Of a stretch of DNA of 64,000 bases, positions 46,206 to 56,392 are shown piece after piece (position 1 is the first letter of the stretch; the number at the start of each line of letters is the position of its first letter). The DNA is taken from assembly GCF_020379485.1 (NCBI RefSeq), contig NC_063450.1:29116137-29180136 (forward strand), read 5' to 3'. The DNA is from Brassica napus (Eukaryota > Streptophyta > Magnoliopsida > Brassicales > Brassicaceae). Below the pieces are notes generated by a model, which was not told the DNA's origin, did not search any database, and saw only the letters and a list, made by a program, of their open reading frames with translations. Position numbers and translations under genes: made by a program.

Positions 46206-49200
46206 TTTTGGGGGACTTTAATGAGTTAATGAATAACTCAGAGAAAGTAGGGGGACCAAGGAGGCAGGAGAGCTCCTTTTATGAGTTTCGAGCTTTGGCT
46301 CGAGATTGTCGGCTGAAAGAAATTCTGAGTTCTGGAAATAGATTGTCATGGGCTGGTGCGAGAGAGATCATGACTAATGGCATTAAAGAAAAGTTTTGGA
46401 TCTAGTGCAGGCTGGACATGACTTTTGGTAATGCAGAATGGTTTCAACTGTTCCCAAATTCTCACTCCTTTTACTTGGAAAAGACTGGCCCTGATCATAG
46501 ACCAATCTTTACTAGCTTGGACAATACGGGGTGGCGGAGAACAGGTCGGTTCATGTTTGATAAAAGGTGGTGTAAGAAACCAGGGATACAAGATGTGGTG
46601 GGCAGAGGATGGAGTTTGAATGGCTCACCAAACTCAGTTTCAGTTTTAGAGCGGATTAGGTCTTGCAGACATGAACTTTCGAAGTGGAAAAGGACTGCCA
46701 ATGTGAACTCCGATACAAATATCACCCGCTTACGCAAGGAATTGGAGATAGAAGAAAGTAAATTGAGGTCTAACTTGTTGAGGCTTCAAGTTATGCACAC
46801 ATAATTGGAGAAAGCCTTTCAGGAAGATGAAGCTTTTTGGAAACAAAAAAAGCAAGAACTCATGGGTTTGCGTCGGTGACAAGAATACTAAAGTATTTCA
46901 TGGTTGGGTGGAGTCAAGAAAGATGAAGAATAAGATTCATTCTTTACTTGATGGATCTGGTATGGAACATTTCTCAAAGGATATGAAAGGAAAGATAGTT
47001 GTAGACTACTTCTCGGAGCTCTTTCAATTGAATGGCTCGGCTGACCCGACTGAACTGCTGGAGGGTATGCTTCCAAGAGTAATGGATCACATGAAGAGGG
47101 AGTTGATCAAACCTGTCTCAGATGGTTAAATTAAAAGAGCAGTGAAAGCGATCAAAAGCGATAGTACTCCTGGTGTTGATGGTATGACAGGACAATTCTT
47201 CCAGAAGTTTTGAAACATCACTAGTCATCATGTTACACAGGAAGTGAGAAAGTTCTTCGACTCTGGTCAACTACCTCCAGATTAGAATTTTAGGGAGTTG
47301 TGCTTATTACCGAAAGTTCAAAATCCTAATCAGATGAAGGACTTACGGCCGATCAGCTTATGTTTTGTGGTGTACAAAATTGTTTCTAATGTCATGTGTG
47401 ATCGGTTGAAGATGGTGTTGCCTCACGTTATCTCCCCTACACAGGGTGCTTTTGTCGCTGGTCGCCTCATCTCCGATAATTTACTGATTGTACATGAAAT
47501 GGTTCATGATCTGAGGACTAATCATGCGTGTAAGTCAGACTTCATAGCCATCAAAACAGATATGTCCAAACCTTATGACAGAGTAGAGTGAAATTTTTTG
47601 GAAGCTCTGTTTACAAAAATGGGTTTTCACGCTACATGGATTAAATGGATCATGGGTTGTGTTCATTCTGTCTCTTACTCAGTCCTATTGAATGACCAGT
47701 CATATGGACACATTGTTCCTCAACAGGGGATCAGACAAGGAGATCCCCTCTCCCTTTTCCTCTTCATATTATGCGCAGAGGCTCTGATCCATACAATGAA
47801 CCAGACTGAACAAAGGGGCAGACTTACAGGCATGAAGATAGCTCCGTCGTGCCCTCAGTCCAACATTTACTTTTCGCAGTCGACAGCTTCTTCCCCTGTC
47901 GGGCCACTCTCGCAAAGTGTTCTGAATTCTTAAGATGTCTCAAGCTTTACGAAGATTCATCGGGATGTTACTTTTGGTTTAGGGATTGATCTGTTTATGA
48001 AAAGGCTCTTAGCGGAGGTCCCATGCATTGAAAATAAAGGCGGTGATGGAAAATATCTTGGTCTTCCAGAGTGTTTCAGTGGTTCTAAGCACAAGCTTCT
48101 AGCCTTTGTTGGTGAAAAACTAAACAAGAGACTCAAAGGTTGGTTTGCTAAGAAACTGTCACTAGGTGGTAACGAGGTTCTCCTCAAGTCTATAGCCATG
48201 GCTCTGCCTGTTTATGCCATGTTATGCTTTAGATTGACAAAGAATCAGTACTGTCAAAAGATTATGAGTGCAATGACAAGCTTCTGGTGGGATGAATGTG
48301 GTGATAAAAAAAAGATTCACTAGATATCTTGGAAGAAATTGTGCGTGTCTAAAGAAGATGGGGGTTTAGGATTCCGTGATATTTAAGATTTCAACCAAGC
48401 TCTCTTGGCCAAGCAGGCTTGGCGTTTATTTAACAACCCTGATAGTCTCATTGCTAAGATATATAAAGGCAAGTACTATGCTAATAAGAGTTTTATGGAT
48501 TGTGGTATTTTATTTGGACGTGAGCTACTCAGTAAGGGTCTCATTAAATGCATTGGTGATGGAAAAACGACTCTGGTATGGTCAGAGAAGTGGATAATGG
48601 ATGAAGCTCCAAGGCGGTTAACAGAAATGTGGAGATAGATGTTAATCTGAAAGTAGAGAACCTTCTACATGGGAATGGTCAGTGGGATTTGGAAAAGTTG
48701 CAGGATCTTTCCCGGTCAATGAAGTCCAACGCATTCGCCAACTTCCTGTTGGAGAAGCTACATATAGATATATTTGGATGTTTACTCCTCACGGCTCATA
48801 TACAGTTAAGAGTGGTTATGCTCTAGCTGCAAGTATTAGATAAGCTCAGGTGCCGCACTTGAGTTTACATGAGCAAGGGAGCTTGGAGTTAAAGCGTCTT
48901 ATTTGGAAAGTCTCGACCATCCCTAAGATTCGTAGCTTCTTATGGAGAGCTGTCTCTGGCGCTTTAGCAGTGGCTGAGCGGCTGAACGCTTGAACACCAG
49001 AGGGATGAACTTGGATACGACTTGTAAACTTTGTTTGGCAGGTTCGGAATCCATAGTTCATGTTCTATTCCATTGTCCTGTGGCATTAGAGGTTTGGTCT
49101 CGTATGGGTGTTTTACGAACCTCAGATCAAAGCAATATGCAGCTCATCGAGTTACTATCACTCTATCTCAAAAAGATGTATGATGAGTTACTTCATATGC

Positions 49201-49627
49201 AGTATGCATCAACGGCAAGCGATTCCATGGATCCTCTGGTCTCTTTGGAAGAACAGAAACTCTATCTTATATGCTGATACTCAGGTCTCTTTATACATTC
49301 AAATTCAACAAGCTTATGAGGAGGCAAGAATCTGGAATGAGCTTAAAAATGTCCCTGAGAATGATATCATTGGGAATGGTTTGCTAGAAGAGAACAAGAG
49401 ATGGGAACCTCCCATTCATGGGTTTGCGAAATGCAGCAATATACATGCCAATTGGAGGAATGCAAAACTACATAGTGGAGGAGCTTTTATCATTAGAGAT
49501 GCTATAGGTAATGTTCTCCATCATGCGAAGGAGGCCTTCACTTTTTCACCCAAGAGACTTACGGCGGAACTACGTTGTCTGGAATGGGCTTTACTTAGTA
49601 TGAAAGATTTAGGCTATCGGGAGGCTG

Positions 49628-49880
49628 TAGCGGCCCTGGCAGGAAGCGGAGGAAGCATCAGCTTCCGACCGTTTTTAAAAAAAGATAAATTATCGGCCTT
49701 CATTTTTACAAAAGTCTCATTAGTTCAACCGGTAAAAGATGCAGAGTAAGTAAGTTGCCGTTCATGGATTCGATTTTCTATAGCTACAATTTTTTTCCTT
49801 GTTTTTGTAATTAATTCCGGTCCAAAATGTTTTTAAGCTTCCGGCCCAATGGGTTTTTACAAGCTTCAGGGCCGGGCCTG
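49628..49880. mobile_element. Small inserted element in LINE RNase H, with tRNA-like boxes
   Basis: Ends TAGCGGCCCTGG (left) and CAGGCCCGGCCCTGAAGC (right, reverse complement) share the GGCCCTG terminus of a hAT-type MITE. The flanks GGAGGCTG and AGGAGGTG are similar but not identical. Inside, TAGTTCAACCGG (49720) and GATTCGATTTTC (49768) resemble the A and B boxes of a tRNA-derived promoter about 40 bases apart, so a SINE-like origin is an alternative. Confidence 0.5.
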
Positions 49881-50305
49881 TCAGGAGGTGATCATTGGGT
49901 CTTACTTGCATGATCTTCTGAATGCAGTTAAGAAAGCCACAGACCGGCCAAGATTCCGTATCGTCCTGCAATGCATAATGGGTTTGTGTACGTTATTTTC
50001 ATTGGTGGCGTTTGAGTATTATGCGTTTCTGCACGTTATTTTCATTGGTGGCGTTTGGGTCTGAGTCCTCGGCTTTGCTCGAGAGATAACCAAGAGTGTT
50101 CTTAGAGATGGTCGTTTCCAATCGTACCTGGCACTAGGGGGACCTGCTTGGCTACAACAACTTATCAACAGAAAAGCAGTTTCTTCCCGCTCATAGATCT
50201 TTATTTAAGGTTGAGCGTGTTATCTTTTCTCTGTTGTATCAAACCTTTGTCATTTTGTTATGATTAATACATTGCCGACGTTCAAAAAATAAGTAGGAGT
50301 ATTTA

Positions 50306-50660
50306 TGTCGACTTAATTCAAAGGAATATTAAAAAGAAATTACTTCGTTGTATTGATTTCTATTTTTTTTTTCCAGCTTGGTTTTGATGGATGTGAATAC
50401 TTGAACTCGAACCGAAACCGTCAAGGTCTGTACTATTGGGCTTGAATGGTTTTAATATAGCCCAATAAAACTAATAATCACCAGTTGCATGCGTCCGAAT
50501 CCCAATAAAAAGAATCGCTAGAGATCAACGGTGATTCATTAATTCATCGAGATCTACAACGATGATTCATCACAGTTACATTTAAGACAACAAGAAGACA
50601 CAAGCGAGAATCACAAACACGACACACGTTGACACACACGTGTCAAAGTATAAGCCGAGT
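50306..50660. other. Region between LINE and the small gene
   Basis: Probably the 3' UTR of the minus-strand gene ending at 50661 plus intergenic DNA. Nothing else recognised. Confidence 0.35.
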
Positions 50661-50930
50661 TCACGGGCAAGAGAAGACATCCCCACTATCAATCCATCGG
50701 CTATCAGCGTCGACGGTGGATCCCTTGTTACTACCTGCGGTGGTGAGGAGAAGACTCTTGATTTTGTGAATACATTTGTGGTCGCGGATGCGGTTCAGGA
50801 CCGCTCTTTTGTTCAGCGCCTGCGTTTGCGTTTCAGACGATTTCAGTTGTACCTGTTTACACACTTGTTCCTCTTTTAAACTCTCTTCTCCTTCCTCCGA
50901 CTGGACTCGTTTAGAAATCTCAAACTCCAT
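50661..50930 (-). CDS. Small unknown protein, 89 residues, At5g66985-like by position
   Basis: A single-exon minus-strand frame starting MEFEISKRVQSEEGEESLKE with a clean AAAATGG initiation context, a 5' leader rich in CAACAACAAAAAAA, and a TATA box 88 bases upstream. The protein is acidic at the start, then basic and hydrophilic (SSETQTQALNKRAVLNRIRD), with no signal peptide or membrane segment. I do not recognise a domain. By position, next to the RKD gene, it would correspond to Arabidopsis At5g66985, which I recall as a hypoxia-induced unknown protein; sequence identity to it was not checked. A Helitron begins 115 bases upstream of the ATG. Confidence 0.55.
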   Translation of the reverse strand: MEFEISKRVQSEEGEESLKEEQVCKQVQLKSSETQTQALNKRAVLNRIRDHKCIHKIKSLLLTTAGSNKGSTVDADSRWIDSGDVFSCP

Positions 50931-51016
50931 TTTACAAAAAAGGGAAAACAGAAAGCTCGAGAAAGATTTTTTTGTTGTTGATGATATTGTGTGATGTCTA
51001 ACAACACTCGTGTGTA

Positions 51017-51025
51017 TTTTATATA
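51017..51025 (-). promoter_or_regulatory. TATA box of the small gene
   Basis: TATATAAAA on the minus strand, 88 bases upstream of the ATG at 50930 and only 20 bases from the Helitron terminus at 51045. Confidence 0.6.
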
Positions 51026-51044
51026 CAGAGCATATAATAATGGA

Positions 51045-52765
51045 CTAGGTGATAACCCGCGCCCTGCACGGGGCGAAAAGATTATTAAAATATTATAACT
51101 TTTAATATGTAGACATAATAAAAATTAAAGTCATAGTAAAAACAATATATGTAAAAAAGTACGGATTATAGCTAAGAATTTTAGTATGTCAATATAAATT
51201 TATATGCGATGGCCATTAAAATTAAATTGTATATTTGTTTGCATGCGGGTAAATTATAAATACAATATTAAATGAAACATAAGCAACAGTCTAATAAAAT
51301 ATAAAATGAACAATGTATAAAAAAACAAAACAAAAATAAAAATGGAGACAAAATAACTGATGTCAATAATGTTTTCATAAGTCTTCGTTTGCAATCCTAT
51401 TATGAGAAATATAGCAAATAGATCATCTAGAGAATTTAAAAACATTATTTAACAAAATATGTGAATGCATGTATTACCTCAATCGTAAAGCATCAATTTC
51501 TGGAACACCAATGGGGTCGAAGACAACTTTGGAAAACCCATCAATGTTAGTAACCCTCTTAAGTCGGCCTTATTATGAAATATGAAAAAATATTAGTAAA
51601 ATATACATATAATATCAGCTCCGATTAATTTATGTATATACAATAAATACAATAGATTACCTTGTCCCCATTTAATTTGCCAACACTACAAAACACATAA
51701 TATTATGTCTGCATCTATAGAATTCCATAAATCATTGAAAACATGAGCAAATGCACCATAAGCGACACACTTAATGACGACGTTACTGTAAAAAAAAAAG
51801 GGGTTCAAACCATGTGATACTATACAAATGTATATCTTTCTTTTTACAGATGTTGAATACTTACGGGATGTGTAGTACAAAAAAACAAATTTTGTGGTCG
51901 ATGATACCATTATTTCCGTTCGTAGGTTCCATCATATATTCTTCAAGAAATCCTACTCCTATAAACATAGTTTGCTTGTTGCAAGATTAGTTTTATGAAT
52001 TTTGATATGAACTTTAGATGTATCAGTGATGGTCACGACAAAAATATATCAGAATCATTCCCCTATCGATTAAAGTAAGTTTTTCAATTCTTTGAATTTA
52101 GTTTCCTTGATTACATTAACAATTAAATTGTGTTTCCTTAATATTTTGAAGCATTAAGTCTTGGGTTTAATTGGTTATTTTCGATGAATTGAATCAAAAA
52201 TATCATAAAACGATTTGATATGAACATTCGTATAGGTTATGATATAAATATTATGATAAACGATTGTAGATTAGTTTTATGATAAACATAGTTTGCTTGT
52301 TGCAAGATTAGTTTTATGAATTTTGATATGAACTTTAGATGTACCAAGTACTGATACAGGTTAAAGAACTTAGTTGTACCACGTTTAAAGAATCAAAAAT
52401 TGTACTAAAGCATACATAACGATCGATGAGACACTTATTGTGTTGCCTTATTTAAATAAAACATTTCCAAATTTTTGAACATATCATAAAGTCTACCTTA
52501 GAAATGAGTTAATATGCTGCCTTATTTAGATCCCGATTTTTTTTTTGGAAATCGAAATGTAATCCGAAAGTGATTTTTGAAATCCGAAATCATATAGTAT
52601 AATGTAATGACCAGTGGCATTTGTATGTAATTTTTCTAGTTCATGAAGGGTTTTTCTAAAAAGTAAGTGAGAGTGCATGTGGTGATGACACCTAGGAAAT
52701 GGCACTCATGTAATAAACACATGAGGCCAAGGTTTATTTCTAGCAATGCTCCTCCTTTAATAAGA
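51045..52765 (-). mobile_element. Helitron, minus strand, in a gene promoter
   Basis: The minus-strand 3' end reads CGCCCCGTGCAGGGCGCGGG (hairpin), then TTATCAC, then CTAG before a T at 51044, a clear Helitron end. The 5' end is probably TCTTATTAAAGGAGGAGCAT at 52765, a familiar Helitron head, although the base before TC is T rather than A. The 1.7 kb body is AT-rich and non-coding, with a short internal duplication (GTTTGCTTGTTGCAAGATTA at about 51971 and 52291). Confidence 0.6.
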
Positions 52766-53225
52766 AAGGGATTGGTGACACTTCACATTCAGTTTTATAT
52801 TAAAAAAAACAAAGTGGACTAATACATTATACTTTGGGCCGTAGTTCCATTGGTTTATTTGGAAACCGGTGGCTGATTTGGTTTTTTCATCTTTATAAAA
52901 CAAAGGAAACAAACTATGTGCTCTCCTACGTGACATAGCTTTATATAGTTGAATGACTCAATTTCCCCGCGTTTAGTGCGTTCTTCATACCTTGAATTCC
53001 TAGTATAATGAGACCAAATGACATTATAAAAATCCCTTATAATATATAGTCGACAGGTCCCAAACGAAGTTCAAACTATATGAGGAAACAACCCAATTGT
53101 CTTATAATTTAAACATTTATTCATAGTCAAGAACTAAAATACCAGTGGGAGAACTCTAATATGGCCAGTTTATATGACAATCGTCGACCACTCTGAGATC
53201 AAGTCACATTTTATTTTAATGTTTT
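52766..53225. other. Intergenic, original distal promoter of the small gene
   Basis: Moderately AT-rich single-copy-looking DNA. A CCCGCGTTTAGTGCG block followed by CCTAGT (52968-53004) could be another degenerate Helitron end. Confidence 0.3.
52863..52873 (+). promoter_or_regulatory. Possible hypoxia-response (HRPE-like) element
   Basis: AAACCGGTGGC differs at two positions from the published HRPE consensus AAACCA(G/C)(G/C)(G/A)GC. It lies beyond the Helitron; without that insertion it would be about 210 bases upstream of the small gene's ATG. Low confidence, an 11-base match with two mismatches is expected by chance at times. Confidence 0.2.
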
Positions 53226-53268
53226 TTACAATACTGTTTTTTTTTTTTATGGCAAACACCATGTTTTA

Positions 53269-56200
53269 TTAATTCATGACGAACATGTTAGCTTGTGAGA
53301 CTACCCACGTCGGAATCAAAGAGTTTACATGGGATAGAATAGAATTTTGGAGACGAGCTCCTTTAGCAAGGAGATCGGCTCTTACATTGCGAGTACGAAC
53401 AATAAAGGAGATAGAGAAAACATTAAACTCAGAGACTAAAAAGATGAATTCATTCCATTCTGAAGCCAAACTTGGCCAATCTTCTTCTTCGTTTATCAGC
53501 TTTACAAGCTGTAAACAGTCCGATTCAAAAGACATTGAAGTATAACCCAATTGCAAGGAGTTTCTCATTGCACAAAGCAAGATATTAAACTCCGCATGAA
53601 GTGGAGATGAAACCTGGTTCATCCCAACAGAACCATAGGTATGGGACCCTGGTTCGAAATCAAAAACGAAACCACCTCCAAAGACACTTGAATTTCTCAC
53701 CCAAGATGCATCCACTTGGCATAGAGGAAATGGTGAGACATTCGAGACTTCTTCATTTGCTATTGTCGTTGGTGCTTTAAGTGATGATTGTATTTGTGCC
53801 ACTCGCCATTCTTCTTCTTCTCTGGTTGCATGGCAGACCGTGTCCGGAGGAAGTATTTCCTTACCATTGAAGACTTTATCATTTCGTGTTTTCCAAATGA
53901 ACCACATGATCCATGGAAAACGAGCCAGCACGTTGGTAGGAGTTCCCAGGTTCTTTGCTCGGAGAAGTAAATAGTCAAAGTTTTCCACTAAAGATTTACT
54001 CGGGAAAGATCCCGAAGATGACGAGATATCCGATAGGACCCAGGTCTGGAGTGCGGGTGGACACGAGAACAAGCAATGGTTGATTGTTTCCTCTTCAGTA
54101 CCACATCTTGGGAAAAGGCGTTCAGTCCCACAGTGTCTATCTACAAGCCGACTGCAGGTTGCGAGACAGTCGGACAGAGCTTGCCATAAAAAGTGTTTGA
54201 TCTTGCGGGTTGTCTTCAACTTCCTTATCATAGCCTTGAGGGAGTTCGTACTTGGTTCTGTAGCCTGTTGTATGTTATTTTCTTTCTTTAAGTGCGAAGC
54301 CAGCTCATACCCCGACTTGACGGTATAAAGACCTGATTTCGTAAAGATCCAACAGATGCCATCTTCTTTGCCAAAGTAACTGGGACGTAAACTCCGTATC
54401 AACGGGATGTCTCATGGGTCTATCAGCGCCTCAAGTATATCAGTTCTCCATTGTTTTGAAGTCTCATCAATGAGGTGACTAACAAATAGATCTTTGTCTC
54501 GATACACACCAGCATCTAGGACCGATCTTGCCGGGGACGTTGGGATCCACGGGTCTAGCCATACGCGTGTGCTACAGCCTGACCCTATCGTCTTCTGTAG
54601 TCCTTCCCGGAGGAGGTCTTGTGCAGCAAGAATACTTCTACATCCGTACGATGGGGAGTTTGACGATTTGACCTCCATAGGGTTTGAGTGCCTGAAATAT
54701 CTTCCTTTCAAGACACGGGAAAGTAAGGAATTTGGATGATGCAGAAGCCTCCATAGTTGTTTGGCCAATAAGGCCAGATTAAAATCGTGGAGATCTGAAG
54801 CCTAAACCCCCTTTATCGAAAGGCAAGAAGATTTTCTCCCAGGCTATCCAGTGGAGTCCTCTATTATTAGCTTTCGTACTCCACCAAAACTTCGCTATTG
54901 CACCTTGAAGCTTGTTTAGTATCTCTTTTGGTAGGAGAAAGCATGACATTACGTAAGTAGGCAGGCTTTGGGCTACTGATTTTAAAAGAACTTCTTTACC
55001 TCCTTTAGATAAAAGTCTTGCCGACCAGGAATTGATCCGAGCATTTAGACGGTTCCTGATGAAAGCAAAAACTTGCCGTTTGGATCCACATATTTTCTCG
55101 GGTAGCCCTAGATACATTCCCATGCCACCTTCCTGTTGAATGCCTAGAGTTTGCTTAATAGCTCTTTTAATATCTTGATCCACTTTGTTGCCACACAAAA
55201 TTGATGATTTTCCGGGGTTTAATAGCTGCCCTGAAGCCCTTCCATATACAGTAATGATTCTCATCAGCTCAGCACATTGCTGGACATCGGCTTTACAGAA
55301 AAAAAGGTTGTTATCTGCGAAGAGGAGATGTGATACTGCTGGGCTAGCTCTAGCGATTTTTAAACCAGTTATCCTTCCCTCTTCCTCTGTACCTTTCAGC
55401 TGTGAGATAAGCGCTTCAGTCAATAGGATAAAAAGAAAAGGTGACAAAGGATCTCCTTAGCGTAACCCTCGAGATGGTTGTATATTGCCCTTTGGTTCGC
55501 CATTTTGCAGAATTCGATATGAAACCGAGGAGACACACCACCGTATCCAGGAGACCCATGTCTCAGCAAAGCCCATTTTTAATAAGAGTGCTTCAAGGAA
55601 ATCTCATTCAACCCGGTCGTAGGCTTTACTCATGTCTGTTTTGATCGCCACAAATTTCGCCTTACACATTGGGTTAGTACGCAAGGCATGGAATGCTTCT
55701 TGTGCCAACAGAATATTATCTGTTATGAGTCGTTTCGCCACAAAAGCGGATTGGGTCTCCGAAATCAGCTTCAGAAGGAGTTCTTTCAGCCGAGAACATA
55801 AGATTTTTGAAATAATCTTATAGCTAACATTGCAGAGACTAATGGGCCGGAATTCTGCCATATCAGTCGGCCTCTCTATATTGGGAATCAACCATTCCAC
55901 AATCAGCTAGCATGGATTTGAAGGCCATGAAAGATGTCTCAGGCCTTTTTCTTCCTCCTTTCTTCTCATGGTTTCCGATAATCTCATTAAAATCTCCACT
56001 CATTAGCCATGCACAGTTTTAGAAGAGCTCATATGGGTCAATCTTTCCTATACATAGTCTCGGCACTCAACGACCGGATCACCATAAACAAATGTCATAA
56101 AGACTATGTGTCCCTCTATAGTAGCTGCAATATCAATCATACGTTTATCGAAATAGAGAATCGACACATCATAAGAATCCATATAAAAAAGTGCTAGTCC

Positions 56201-56376
56201 ACCGCTTCGACCTTCCGGTTCCACGATAAACAATTTATTATAACCAAAAAAAACTTTAAAGTCTTGCAAAAAAGAACGAGAGTTTTTTGTTTCAGAAAGA
56301 AAAAAAAGAAGGTGCGAAAAACTGATGTAACTCCCGGAGATGTTACTTGGTCAAATAGGCTCCGGCCCCTTGACAT
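53269..56376 (-). pseudogene. LINE ORF2 remnant with internal deletion
   Basis: From the 5' side: endonuclease pieces (FFGYNKLFIVEPEGRSGGLA, GDFNEIIGNHEKKGG), then directly reverse transcriptase (DMAEFRPISLCNVSYKIISK, SAFVAKRLITDNILLAQEAF, DMSKAYDRVEW-like), with the region between, several hundred residues in intact LINEs, missing. The RT active site reads FADNNLFF rather than FADDS, so a metal-binding Asp is replaced. The zf-RVT domain (KIKHFLWQALSDCLATCSRL, CGTEEETINHCLFSC) and RNase H (PFPLCQVDASWVRNS, SPLHAEFNILLCAMRNSLQL, TRNVRADLLAKGARLQ) are well kept in the 377-residue frame 53269-54402. Confidence 0.8.
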
Positions 56377-56392
56377 TTCCAGGAAATTGTAT

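Larger units (their letters stand above)
45110..50064 (+). pseudogene. LINE ORF2 remnant: endonuclease, reverse transcriptase, RNase H
   Basis: Order of pieces: APE-type endonuclease start (MLSWNCQGLRGNLTVRRLEE), interrupted at 45492 by a hAT element and resuming at about 46206 (GDFNELMNNSEKVGG); reverse transcriptase (KDLRPISLCFVVYKIVSNVM, GAFVAGRLISDNLLIVHEM, IRQGDPLSLFLFILCAEALI); zf-RVT region (about 48850-49110); RNase H (HSGGAFIIRDAIGNVLHHAK, TAELRCLEWALLSMKDLGY), interrupted at 49628 and resuming at about 49881. The metal-binding FADDS of the reverse transcriptase reads FAVDSFF in the frame covering 47865-47900, so one catalytic Asp is lost. Several frameshifts and in-frame stops (for example at 47129, 47282, 47589) make it dead. 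Confidence 0.8.
43066..50289 (+). mobile_element. LINE retrotransposon, 7.2 kb with nested insertions
   Basis: The copy is bracketed by the 16-bp direct repeat TAAGTAGGAGTATTTA (43050-43065 and 50290-50305) and ends in a short A tail (CAAAAAA, 50283-50289), so it is a LINE insertion in the plus direction. ORF1 (zinc-knuckle protein) and ORF2 (endonuclease, reverse transcriptase, RNase H) are recognisable but full of frameshifts and stops. A 713-bp hAT element sits in the endonuclease region and a 253-bp element in the RNase H region. Without these the LINE would be about 6.2 kb, a normal length. Confidence 0.85.

Noticed and set aside
50640..50879. 79-codon plus-strand frame opposite the small gene
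   Set aside because: The minus-strand frame has a TATA box, leader and better start context; this one is its shadow.
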